Assembly (NCBI GenBank): GCA_937983085.1
Contig: CALJKZ010000375.1
Location: 1 to 48,139, forward strand
Length of the DNA stretch: 48,139 nt
Direction: 5' to 3'
From: an uncultured Gemmatimonadales bacterium
Lineage (GTDB): Bacteria; Gemmatimonadota; Gemmatimonadetes; Longimicrobiales; Gaopeijiaceae
A model generated the notes under the pieces. That model saw nothing but the letters and a program-made list of their open reading frames with translations, had not been told where the DNA came from and searched no databases. Every line of letters starts with the position of its first letter. Position 1 is the stretch's first letter. Made by a program: the position numbers and the translations under genes. Of the stretch, positions 40,443-48,139 are shown in pieces.

Positions 40443-42515
40443 ATGACACGTACGACGCTCGGGGGGGCGTCGAAGGCGTCCCCTATTCTGGCCCGCCATC
40501 GCGCGGGATCCTCAGTTCCACGCGGCACGATGGGCCTACGGGCTCTTGTCGCCGCCCTTTGGCTCACCGCTTGTGGCTCCTCGACCGTGATCACGGGCAT
40601 CGAGGGCGAGCCCGACGCGCAAGCACTCGCCACTGCCGACCTCACGCTGGTCAGCGGTGACAACCAGGATGCAGTCGTCGGGGAGGCGGCACCGGAACCG
40701 CTTACGGTGCGCATCACCGACGCGGCAGGCGCACCCATGGCGGGAGCACCGGTTCATTGGATCTTCACCCACGGCAGTGCGCAGGGGGCCGGAGGCTCGT
40801 CCGCGGACAGTGTGTCCACGACCTCGGACTCCGAAGGCGAGGCCTCGGTGACCTGGGTCCTGGGGGAGCGCGCTGGGACCCAAACGGCGATCGCTCACAT
40901 CGTGGTGCCCGCGCGGCCGGCGGGCAGCGCACCCGCGGCCGCCAACGTTCGCGAGCGGACGAGCTTCCGTGCGAATGCCCGACACTCGGCACCGCGGACG
41001 GTCGATGTCACCCCCAACTCGGTCTCCATGAGCGAGGGGAACACGATGATGCTCGACGCCACCGTCGCTGACCGCTTTGGCAACCCGGTACCCGACCCCG
41101 ACCTGACCTGGTCGTCGAGGGACCCGTCCATCGCTTCGATCGGGGCCGACACAGGAGAGCTGACGGCCATGGCAGAAGGCACGACCACCGTCGTGGCTCA
41201 GTACCGGAACCTGTCGGGGCAGTCTTCCGTCGGCGTCACGGCGGAGCACGACACCCTCCCGGATCCCGACCCCGTCCCCGACCCGGTGGTCGCGTCGATC
41301 GAGATCCGAAGAGTGGGTGCCGCCACCGCTGTGCGCGCGCTTTCTCTGAGCATCGGGCAGACCGTGCCGCTCGAGGCCATCGGGCTGAACGCAGCCGGTG
41401 ACGATCTGGGCGCGGTCGGCGCAGTCTGGTCTTCCTCCGACGCGTTGGCTGCGACGGTCTCCCTGACGGGTAGCGTCCATGCCGTGGCCGCGGGATCTTC
41501 GCGCCTCACGGCCGAGTTCGAAGGCCACACGGCTTCTGCCGACGTCACCGTCCATGCCACGAGTGCCGACCGGGTGTTCTCGAGCGACTGGTCGACGGGA
41601 ACGGGGGGTTCGATCTCCGCACTCCGCGACGCGGACAACGACGGCTGGGACGCGACCATCTGCAGCCATCACGGTCTGCTCGAGGTAATCGCCCCCGGCG
41701 CGCTCCCGTCGGCCTTCGGTGATGCCCCGCCGAGCACGACCACTGGGAACGTGCTACGCACGGAGTACTCCAACGACGGGTCCTGCGGGAACGTCGAGGT
41801 CCATCTGGACGGACCGGGTGAGCTGCCTCCTGGCCAGGACTATTGGGTCCGCTACTATCTCCGCGTGGACCCGGGAGTGCACAGCAGGGGGGTTGCCCAC
41901 TACGAGACGGTCAGCGTCTGCGACTATCGCAGCCTCGCGGTGAACAGCCCGCTGGCGAACGGGATGGGCGATCAGTGGTCGCCGGTGCCCCGGATGGAAT
42001 CCGCCGAATATCCCTTCGGTCGATGGGAGGGCGGGTACGACGCTTCGAGGAACCGGACGCAGTTGCTCGATGATGGAGCCTGGTATCGCCTGGAGTTCCA
42101 CGTCGAGTTCCTCGCCGACTCGAACGACCCCGGCCCGACGGGAGGAACCCACCGAGGCCCCCACGGTTCGTGGGTCAGCGAGAATGCAGACTGCGAGTTC
42201 CGCCTCTGGCCCCGGGTCTACGATGCCGACGGAAACCTCGTCCTGGACGCGTCGAACTTCGGCCAGCAGGACTTCGGCGTAGCCAGCGTCGCTCCTCACG
42301 GGTCCCGGTGGACGCTGCAGGAGTACTATGACGCGGGGTATACCTACCTTTGCAACAATCGCTCGCTGGGGAGCGGGCTCCGGTCGATGCAGTATCTGGG
42401 CATCGGGAACAATGGCGCGACACAGGGCGCCTCTCCGGCCTCGAACGGAAGCCAGTACTTCTACTACATGAACTTCGCCGTCTCCACGGCAGGATGGATC
42501 GGTAGCACCCCGTAA
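40443..42515 (+). CDS. Riboswitch-controlled surface lipoprotein: Ig-like repeats plus shared C-terminal domain
   Basis: 690 residues. The signal ends at LVAALWLTACGSS, a lipobox. Residues about 60-155 are a Big_1-like Ig domain (VRITDAAGAPMAGAPVHWIF). About 183-262 and 285-370 are two Big_2-like domains (DLTWSSRDPSIASIGADTG and AVWSSSDALAATVSLTG). From about residue 378, VFSSDWSTGTG opens the 310-residue domain shared with the 32741 protein. It is probably an outer-membrane-anchored adhesin or glycan-binding/lyase-like protein. GGAAG lies about ten bases before ATG 40443; ATG 40530 is an alternative. A GEMM-I riboswitch precedes it and terminator hairpins follow it. Confidence 0.85.
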   Translation: MTRTTLGGASKASPILARHRAGSSVPRGTMGLRALVAALWLTACGSSTVITGIEGEPDAQALATADLTLVSGDNQDAVVGEAAPEPLTVRITDAAGAPMAGAPVHWIFTHGSAQGAGGSSADSVSTTSDSEGEASVTWVLGERAGTQTAIAHIVVPARPAGSAPAAANVRERTSFRANARHSAPRTVDVTPNSVSMSEGNTMMLDATVADRFGNPVPDPDLTWSSRDPSIASIGADTGELTAMAEGTTTVVAQYRNLSGQSSVGVTAEHDTLPDPDPVPDPVVASIEIRRVGAATAVRALSLSIGQTVPLEAIGLNAAGDDLGAVGAVWSSSDALAATVSLTGSVHAVAAGSSRLTAEFEGHTASADVTVHATSADRVFSSDWSTGTGGSISALRDADNDGWDATICSHHGLLEVIAPGALPSAFGDAPPSTTTGNVLRTEYSNDGSCGNVEVHLDGPGELPPGQDYWVRYYLRVDPGVHSRGVAHYETVSVCDYRSLAVNSPLANGMGDQWSPVPRMESAEYPFGRWEGGYDASRNRTQLLDDGAWYRLEFHVEFLADSNDPGPTGGTHRGPHGSWVSENADCEFRLWPRVYDADGNLVLDASNFGQQDFGVASVAPHGSRWTLQEYYDAGYTYLCNNRSLGSGLRSMQYLGIGNNGATQGASPASNGSQYFYYMNFAVSTAGWIGSTP
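41572..42512 (+). repeat. Direct repeat copy 2: DNA for the shared C-terminal domain
   Basis: Second copy of the 930-base segment at 33664-34597, same orientation. Divergence is mostly at third codon positions, with a few substitutions and one small indel, so it looks like a gene-domain duplication kept under selection. Confidence 0.85.
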
Positions 42516-42538
42516 GAGCAGTTTCGGAGCGGTACGCT

Positions 42539-42557
42539 CGCAGCATGCATAGCTGCG
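42539..42557 (+). other. Hairpin after the 690-aa lipoprotein gene
   Basis: CGCAGC (42539-42544) pairs perfectly with GCTGCG (42552-42557) around a 7-base loop. It has no T tract and precedes the stronger terminator at 42566, probably protecting the mRNA 3' end. Confidence 0.5.
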
Positions 42558-42565
42558 AAGGAGAG

Positions 42566-42600
42566 CGAGGCTCGTCGCCATGGCGGCGGGCCTCGTTTTT
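42566..42600 (+). terminator. Intrinsic terminator of the riboswitch-controlled gene
   Basis: CGAGGC (42566-42571) pairs with GCCTCG (42590-42595). The loop contains an inner hairpin centred on CGCCATGGCG, and five T follow (42596-42600). It ends 85 bases after the lipoprotein stop and makes that gene a single-gene unit. Confidence 0.88.
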
Positions 42601-42792
42601 CATGGGTCTCGCGTGCGGGCAGCGACGGCGACGCCCAATCCTTGCATCGTCACGGCTCGGGTACACAGCTTTCGAATAGGCGATCGCAAACCCGCGCGAC
42701 GTCTCTTCGCCACCTCCCCCCAGGATCCGGACCCCTCACCAGTGACCTCACCGACACGGCAGGAAACCGACTTTGGTCAGCCAGGATCAGGC

Positions 42793-43695
42793 TTGACCAC
42801 AACCCGATCGCCGCAGATCGAAAGCGCCCACGAGCGTGACGAGTTCTACATCCGACAGCCGTACGAGGTCTACTCGGAGGAGAACCACACGACCTGGACC
42901 CGCCTCTACGCCCGCATGGAGGATCGTTGGGCGGAGTTCGCGAATCGTCATTTTCTCGCTGGGATCGAGAGGCTTCACTTCGACCAGAGCGCGGTACCAA
43001 GACTCGAGGACGTCAACGAGTTCCTCCGGCCTCTCACGGGGTTCTCGGCCAAGGCCGTGAGCGGCTACATCCCCGCCTTCCAATTCTTCGACTGTCTCGC
43101 GCGACGCGAGTTCCCGACGACCATCACGGTCCGACCCGGGGACAACCTCGACTACCTTCCCGAGCCTGACATCTTTCACGACATCGCAGGCCACGTCCCG
43201 ATGCATACGGACCCGGCATTCGCCGACACACTCGTGCGGTTCGGCACTCTGGCGCGTCGAGCCGCCGCCCGTGCCCGGAAGCTGCCCGACCTCGACGATC
43301 GGGTCCGTCAGCTATCCAGCGTCGTAAAGGCCCTGTCCCGTTTCTTCTGGTTTTCCATCGAGTTCGGGCTCATGGACGATGGGAATGGCACCAAGGCATA
43401 CGGAAGCGGGCTGCTGAGTTCGTACGGCGAACTGGAGCATTCCCTCCGCTCGCCGGAGGTCCAACGGTACCCGTTCCAACTCGAATGGGTTGTGAACCAG
43501 GCCTTCGAAGTCGATTCCTACCAGCCTCTCCTATTCGTCATCGAGTCGTTCGACCAGCTCTTCGAACTGGTGGGCGAATTGGACGACTGGATGGTCGAGG
43601 GGCGACTGGACAATGTCGCTCAGGGAGAGCCGGACGTCGGAACTGCAGACATCCGGAGTTTTCTCTCGGCCCCGGAAGAGGTGGTCATCGCCTGA
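42793..43695 (+). CDS. phhA: Phenylalanine 4-hydroxylase (biopterin-dependent aromatic amino acid hydroxylase)
   Basis: About 300 residues from TTG 42793, which has AGGA six bases upstream. GTG 42742 is possible, and ATG 42580 falls inside the upstream terminator. The catalytic domain is full length: LTGFSAKAVSGYIPAFQFF, then PEPDIFHDIAGHVPMHTDP with the two iron-binding histidines, WFSIEFGLM with the iron-binding glutamate, KAYGSGLLSSYGEL and a C-terminal EVDSYQPLLFVIESF. It converts phenylalanine to tyrosine in the cytosol with O2 and a reduced pterin. No pterin recycling or tyrosine degradation genes are adjacent. Confidence 0.9.
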   Translation: MTTTRSPQIESAHERDEFYIRQPYEVYSEENHTTWTRLYARMEDRWAEFANRHFLAGIERLHFDQSAVPRLEDVNEFLRPLTGFSAKAVSGYIPAFQFFDCLARREFPTTITVRPGDNLDYLPEPDIFHDIAGHVPMHTDPAFADTLVRFGTLARRAAARARKLPDLDDRVRQLSSVVKALSRFFWFSIEFGLMDDGNGTKAYGSGLLSSYGELEHSLRSPEVQRYPFQLEWVVNQAFEVDSYQPLLFVIESFDQLFELVGELDDWMVEGRLDNVAQGEPDVGTADIRSFLSAPEEVVIA

Positions 43696-43719
43696 GCGAA
43701 GGGCCGTTGGCGGATACTC

Positions 43720-45096
43720 CTACGATATCGTCAGAGATCGTGCCGCCTGATTATTGGCACCGTTGGGGTCCACCTCCAACGTCAGCCCCAACGATTCTGC
43801 AATCAACGTGAGCGTGGTCGGGGCCGGAGCGACGACCTCCATCATGACGCGTAGCGTATCCATCGCTCCGGGAGCCAGATCGCCGATCGTCCAGACCCCG
43901 GTTGCATCGTCGTAGCTGCCAACGGTGGTCGACGAAGACACGAAGGAAAGACCCGACGGTATCGTGTCCCGCACTTCCCAGGCCGTGGCCGACAGTGGAC
44001 CGGCGTTGCTCGCCACCACGGTCATGGTCACCGTGTCGCCGAGTGCGGCCTCCGCCGTATCGAGGGCGAGGCTCACACCCACGTCCGCAGATCTCGTCTC
44101 GAAAACGACGTCCCCACCCGAGCGCGGCAGCACCTGCCATCGGACCCCGCCAAGTCCGTCCTCCCGTGGCGAAAGCAGACCTGTGAGGCGATCCAAGCGT
44201 ACGATGGTGTCAGGACGAAACGCCTCGGTGTTCAACCCGAGAAATCCACGTACGATCACCTCCACCGAATCGGGGCCGGAAGTCGCCCAGAACCTGAAAT
44301 CGTCGCCGACCGAGGACGTGTCCGTGATCTCGGCATCGCGTATCTGTACGAGTGCGGCATCGAGGCGCCCGCCGTCGGCGGTCCGTGCCTCGCCGACGGT
44401 GACACTCCGGGGTAGCACCAGCGCGGCGGACGTGACCAGTACGAAGGGAGTCACCTCCTCGAGTGCGGGCCGCCCATTGTCCATCACCACTCGCCCGGTG
44501 AGACGAACGGAGTCTCCCGCCGCCAAGGACGATCGTTCCACCTGCAGCCCTCTCAAGAAGGTCGAGTCGGCAGCGAAGTGGACCTGACCATCACCGAAGT
44601 TCACCCGCGCATTGAGAGCGATGCCACTGGTGATGACCCTCCGACCGACGGGGGCGGCAAGGACTTCCGGAAGGCTGAGTACGGCGAACGTCGTACCCAA
44701 ATCGAGTTGGGCGGTGTCACCCAGGGCCACCGACGCGACCTGTGACTCGCTCAACACGGACAGGGAGTCACCCAGCACGGAGGTAGCGGCCGACAACCGG
44801 TAGGATCCGACCGGCACGTCGTCGAACAGGAACGTACCGATCGAGTCGGTCATCTCTTCACGGACCACCTCTCCTGTGGAGGTGAGGAGCAAGACCTCGA
44901 CAGACACCATAGGCGTGTCCGCAGGTGTCTGCCCACCCGACCCATCGAGATCGATGAACGCCAGCCCTGCTAGAGCGCCCTGTCCCCCGATCTCGAGCAG
45001 CTCGACGTCGGTCGCATCCGAGCAGGCCAGGGGAGACAGAGAGGCCACAAGCAAGGTCGCGACTCCGACCCGGAAGCGGGCGCTGTGGGTGCTCAT
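43720..45096 (-). CDS. Lipoprotein with Cna/SdrD-like, OB-like and DUF11 domains
   Basis: 458 residues. The lipoprotein signal is LLVASLSPLACSD. Residues about 38-135 resemble an SdrD/Cna-B-type repeat (GLAFIDLDGSGGQTPADTP and GTFLFDDVPVGSYRLSA). About 140-335 form a beta-rich OB-like region (GDSVRLTGRVVMDNGRPALEEV). About 340-458 is a DUF11 repeat ending in VDPNGANNQAARSLTIS. Its ATG overlaps the stop of the TonB-dependent receptor gene (ATGA 45093-45096), so the two are made together and probably form an outer-membrane pair, with this protein as the surface partner. The ligand is unknown. Confidence 0.82.
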   Translation of the reverse strand: MSTHSARFRVGVATLLVASLSPLACSDATDVELLEIGGQGALAGLAFIDLDGSGGQTPADTPMVSVEVLLLTSTGEVVREEMTDSIGTFLFDDVPVGSYRLSAATSVLGDSLSVLSESQVASVALGDTAQLDLGTTFAVLSLPEVLAAPVGRRVITSGIALNARVNFGDGQVHFAADSTFLRGLQVERSSLAAGDSVRLTGRVVMDNGRPALEEVTPFVLVTSAALVLPRSVTVGEARTADGGRLDAALVQIRDAEITDTSSVGDDFRFWATSGPDSVEVIVRGFLGLNTEAFRPDTIVRLDRLTGLLSPREDGLGGVRWQVLPRSGGDVVFETRSADVGVSLALDTAEAALGDTVTMTVVASNAGPLSATAWEVRDTIPSGLSFVSSSTTVGSYDDATGVWTIGDLAPGAMDTLRVMMEVVAPAPTTLTLIAESLGLTLEVDPNGANNQAARSLTIS

Positions 45097-48059
45097 CCTC
45101 CTACCCTCACTCCAATGCGAATCATGCGACCCCGACTCGCGGGGTAGACGACGGAACCGAACTGCGGGTTCACCAGCAAGGGCAAGGTCACCGTTGAGCC
45201 GTCCGGTGAGACGGTGATGGTCCCCGTTGGATCAACGAGCATCAGCGCCGTGTCCACCAAGCCTCCCGAAAACTCGACAAGGTTGAGCGCGTCCACATCG
45301 AGGTGGACCACCCTGCCTCCGACCTCACCCAGACGGGCCCGCAGTCCAGCGTTGACTGAATGCTCCGCCGAGCCGCGACAGGAGTTGCGGGCCGCGAAAC
45401 TCCCCGACTGGTCGGTCAAGCACGGCCACTCGCCAGAAATGGCAGCGAGATCGGTGGCATCGGGCACGAACGGCACGTCGTTGCGAATGGAACCGTCTCC
45501 GTTGGCATCGACACCGAGTCGAAAGCCCGGGGTGAACGGTCGGCCCGACCGATACCGGTAGAGCCCCGAGATCTCCACGGGTCCAAGTCGACCGACCACG
45601 CCCGCCACGAGTCTATGGGGAACGTCGAAGTCCGAGGTCCCTTCGCTCCACTCTCCAGCCGTCGCCGAAGCGCCGCCGCCATGAACGAACTCGTACCCGT
45701 CGGGTCCGGCCGCCGCGCCCACCCAGTTGTCCGTGGTCTCCGAGTAGGTGTACGAAGCATGCACATCGACGGTCGTGAGCGATGTCTCCACCCCGACCGT
45801 CACGCCACGGTACTCCGACCACCCGTCTGGATCTCTGGCCCAAACCGGTCCGAACTCCGGGAAACGGCGAGCATCGTCACCCGTGGCCGTCACGAGCGAT
45901 CCCGTCTGCTGGAGCGTCCCGAAGACGTCACGCCCGTCGGGACCCATCGCCTGAGGGACCAAGGGCAGGTTCAGATTTCGCCTCCGCAACAGGAAGTCGG
46001 TGCGACGCGTAGCGCCCTCGACGAACACGGTGGTAGCGGGACTCAGTTGCTGGGACAGCCCCACCCTCATGCCGATGGTACGGGGCGCCCTCGTATCCGG
46101 GCCGAGCAGAGTGATCGTCGGGAGAGCGTTCGCGCCGGCGGGAGAGGTGCCCGCAGGCCACTCCGCCCCGCTGCCGACCGCGACCGTGGAGACGGCCTCG
46201 GTCGATCGGTACACCGCCTCTCCAATGGCCCGTGGGTCCAAATCGCCGTGGCGCATCGACCCGGCTAGAAACAGTTGAGTCCCGGGGGATCCGGCCGGCT
46301 CCCATATCAATCTTCCGCCGAACCCCGCTTGGGCCAGAGAGGAAGGATAGGAATCGTTGGAGAGACCAGTCGTGGAGAACCAGTCGGTGTTGAGGGTCAG
46401 GTCGTCCGCGCTGATGACTTCGAGATCGAAACGACCTCCGACCCGAATCCGAAACCCACTGCCCAGCTCCCCTTCATACTGAGCGAGAAGGCCGTACTCC
46501 TGCGTCTTGAACGAAACCGACGGAGCCACCTCGGAACGGAAGAGTCCCTCTCCGGCATCGAGGGCCGTCGGATCGCCATACACCAGCTCCGGCGACGGGG
46601 ACGACCTGCCCACGAGGTGATCCGACACACGCACCGTGGCCCCCACCTTCCAGGCGCCCCCGTCTCGGTCCAGCGTCAGAACGGGAGCCAGAACGATGTC
46701 GGTCCGAGACGACTCCCCTGCGCTTGCAACGGGGCTCGCAAGCGCCGTGGCGGACCCGGTGAGGTACCCTGGAGGGAGATCGAGGTGGTGCTCGTGGAAG
46801 TCGCGAAAGCTCCCCGAAAACCCGCCGATCAACTCGATGGTCGTACGGAGGCCCAGCGAGGAGACGTAGCCACCCGCGAGGGACAGGTCGATGGATTCCT
46901 CGTCCAGGGCCCGGGGATCTAGGACATCAACCGGTCCGGCACCCTCGAAGGTCCTCCGCGAATAGCCGCCGCCAGCCCGGACGAACGCCCCACTGGTCGG
47001 CCCACTGCGCAACGTGGCACGGAAGAGCCCGGAGTACCGAGAATAGGTCTCGAGGCCAGGCTCGGTCAGTTCCGAAAGGAGCGATGGGTCGAGCGTGGTG
47101 AGCCCCGCCGCCACCGACTCGGGCACGCGACCCCTCATGGGGGTCTGGTGGCTCAGCACGTCCGCGACCCCCGCAAGCGTCGTTCCTCCCTCGAGCGTCC
47201 TGCTGAGCCGCAGGGAGCCGTCGTAGGAGGTTGGAGATGCATCGTTGACTCCGAGCTCCGCAGACGACCACAGAGGCCCGCCGGAGTACCCACCTGCCAG
47301 CGACAAATCCGTGGCGGCGGACGTCGCCGAGGAGAGCGAGACCATCCCGCCGGGAGCACCCGACCATTCGACGCCGCCAGGATCGGTCGCCACACTCACA
47401 GAACCGAGCGTGGACAGAGGAAACAGCGGCGCCGGCAGCGGTTCCTCGCGGTACACCGGGTGCGGAGCTCGATAGACCGGAACTCCGTCGGCCAGGACCA
47501 GTGTGTGGTCGCTCGGGAGACCCTGGGACCCGAGACTCGCGTCGAAGGAGGACGAGAACGCCACCAGAGCACCGACGTCGCGCCACCGGTACGGAAGCGA
47601 CCGCAGCGGCCCGCCTTCACCCAATCGGACTCCCTCGGCGCGATTCTGTCCCCCGGCTCCCGCGGGGAGCGCCAGAGTGTCCACCATCTCGACGGGTGGC
47701 GGGTCCACTACGAGCGTCAGATCGAGACTGCGCTGGTCCCCACCGCTGAGCGACAAAACCCGAGCCACCAGCGGCCTGTACCCCAGCGCCTCGACGCGGA
47801 GTTCGTACCTGCCCGGCGGGACGAGCCGGAGCGAGAAAGCACCCGACCCCGAGGTCGTCGTCTCGGACTCAACCGTGCCGCCCATGGAGGTAAGGGTCAC
47901 GATGGCCTGTCCCAATGGACCCCCCAACCCGTCCCTCACCGTTCCCGAGACGGCCGCGTAAGAGGAGGACTGCGCGGACACGCCCTCGAAGGAGACGAGG
48001 AGGGCAAGAATGGCGAGGACGCACGTCGCTGACTTGGTCGGGTGGGGGCGCAGAGGCAT
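45093..48059 (-). CDS. TonB-dependent outer-membrane receptor with carboxypeptidase-regulatory domain
   Basis: 988 residues from ATG 48059, the Met that starts a signal peptide (SATCVLAILALLVSFEGVSAQ). Residues about 34-115 form a CarboxypepD_reg domain (VSGTVRDGLGGPLGQAIVTL and PPGRYELRVEALGYRPL). A plug-like region follows (GLPSDHTLVLADGVPVYRAP and GSVSVATDPGGVEWSGAPGG), then a long barrel with many aromatic strands. DVDALNLVEFSGG near the end is typical of these receptors in Bacteroidota/Gemmatimonadota. No clear TonB box is visible, and the C-terminal residues are VRVGG rather than an aromatic. It should import a ligand using TonB-ExbBD energy. Confidence 0.88.
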   Translation of the reverse strand: MPLRPHPTKSATCVLAILALLVSFEGVSAQSSSYAAVSGTVRDGLGGPLGQAIVTLTSMGGTVESETTTSGSGAFSLRLVPPGRYELRVEALGYRPLVARVLSLSGGDQRSLDLTLVVDPPPVEMVDTLALPAGAGGQNRAEGVRLGEGGPLRSLPYRWRDVGALVAFSSSFDASLGSQGLPSDHTLVLADGVPVYRAPHPVYREEPLPAPLFPLSTLGSVSVATDPGGVEWSGAPGGMVSLSSATSAATDLSLAGGYSGGPLWSSAELGVNDASPTSYDGSLRLSRTLEGGTTLAGVADVLSHQTPMRGRVPESVAAGLTTLDPSLLSELTEPGLETYSRYSGLFRATLRSGPTSGAFVRAGGGYSRRTFEGAGPVDVLDPRALDEESIDLSLAGGYVSSLGLRTTIELIGGFSGSFRDFHEHHLDLPPGYLTGSATALASPVASAGESSRTDIVLAPVLTLDRDGGAWKVGATVRVSDHLVGRSSPSPELVYGDPTALDAGEGLFRSEVAPSVSFKTQEYGLLAQYEGELGSGFRIRVGGRFDLEVISADDLTLNTDWFSTTGLSNDSYPSSLAQAGFGGRLIWEPAGSPGTQLFLAGSMRHGDLDPRAIGEAVYRSTEAVSTVAVGSGAEWPAGTSPAGANALPTITLLGPDTRAPRTIGMRVGLSQQLSPATTVFVEGATRRTDFLLRRRNLNLPLVPQAMGPDGRDVFGTLQQTGSLVTATGDDARRFPEFGPVWARDPDGWSEYRGVTVGVETSLTTVDVHASYTYSETTDNWVGAAAGPDGYEFVHGGGASATAGEWSEGTSDFDVPHRLVAGVVGRLGPVEISGLYRYRSGRPFTPGFRLGVDANGDGSIRNDVPFVPDATDLAAISGEWPCLTDQSGSFAARNSCRGSAEHSVNAGLRARLGEVGGRVVHLDVDALNLVEFSGGLVDTALMLVDPTGTITVSPDGSTVTLPLLVNPQFGSVVYPASRGRMIRIGVRVGG

Positions 48060-48139
48060 GCAGCAGTCGATTGGAGGGGTAGGCCTACACGAATCTAGGG
48101 CGGTCCCAGGCTGGATCACACAACCTTCTGTTTCCGGCA
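48060..48139 (-). other. Upstream region of the receptor gene, cut by the window edge
   Basis: Eighty bases lie upstream of the receptor start. No riboswitch core or clear promoter pair was seen, but the regulatory region may extend beyond the window. Confidence 0.4.

Noticed and set aside
33664..42512. The two direct repeats considered as ends of a composite transposon
   Set aside because: The repeats are coding parts of two lipoproteins, carry no transposase or terminal inverted repeats, and show no target duplication.
1..48139. CRISPR arrays, tRNA or rRNA genes, phage or insertion sequences
   Set aside because: No regularly spaced repeats, cloverleaf-like sequences, rRNA motifs, integrases or transposases were found on either strand by reading.

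Overview
The window is uniformly GC-rich and densely packed. Its features fit a Gram-negative bacterium of the Gemmatimonadota or a close relative; this is an inference from gene content, with no rRNA or marker gene present. The signs are a BTAD/SARP-type winged-helix regulator fused to a membrane anchor, lipoproteins with DUF11 and bacterial Ig-like repeats, a TonB-dependent receptor with an N-terminal carboxypeptidase-regulatory domain, and frequent GTG/TTG starts with 4-bp ATGA/GTGA overlaps.

Layout. (1) 1-9090: two divergent glycan-assembly operons. The minus operon has a cut-off glycosyltransferase (GT), a Gfo/Idh/MocA dehydrogenase, a GT2 and a GT4. The plus operon has a FAD-dependent oxidoreductase, a GT2, two small paralogous membrane proteins and a GT39-like membrane transferase. 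(2) 9094-9988: a lone ExbB/TolQ-type proton-channel gene with its own promoter and terminator. (3) 9996-17557 (minus): a UPF0173 hydrolase, a lipoate ligase family protein and a complete peptide/nickel-type ABC importer, in a tightly spaced operon. (4) 17660-18898 (plus): a membrane-anchored transcription regulator. (5) 18882-27380 (minus): a six-gene synthase-dependent exopolysaccharide locus. It has a KaiC-like/REC-like/degenerate-GGDEF regulator, a TPR-barrel exporter, a PgaC-like synthase, a 73-aa membrane protein, a degenerate NodB deacetylase and a GH18 lipoprotein. (6) 27615-28740: two unrecognised genes. (7) 28916-32506 (minus): NodU-type carbamoyltransferase, SxtJ, a 49-aa DUF5989 protein and an SGNH hydrolase. 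(8) 32741-42515 (plus): a glycan cassette (Wzy-like polymerase/ligase, Wzx-like flippase, GT4, putative GT) flanked by two large lipoproteins that share an almost identical C-terminal domain. The second is preceded by a GEMM-I cyclic-dinucleotide riboswitch. (9) 42793-48059: phenylalanine hydroxylase, then a lipoprotein/TonB-dependent receptor pair on the minus strand.

How the parts fit. Most of the window makes, modifies, polymerises and exports surface glycans. Two elements point to cyclic-dinucleotide control: the BcsE-like three-domain protein at the head of the exopolysaccharide operon, and the GEMM-I riboswitch before the 690-aa lipoprotein. The riboswitch has A rather than G at the base I align with the specificity-determining purine, so 3',3'-cGAMP is a possible ligand besides c-di-GMP. 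The most notable candidate new system is this signal-controlled surface programme: a split Pga/Bcs-like secretion machine plus a riboswitch-controlled surface lipoprotein. No tRNA, rRNA, transposon or CRISPR array was seen.
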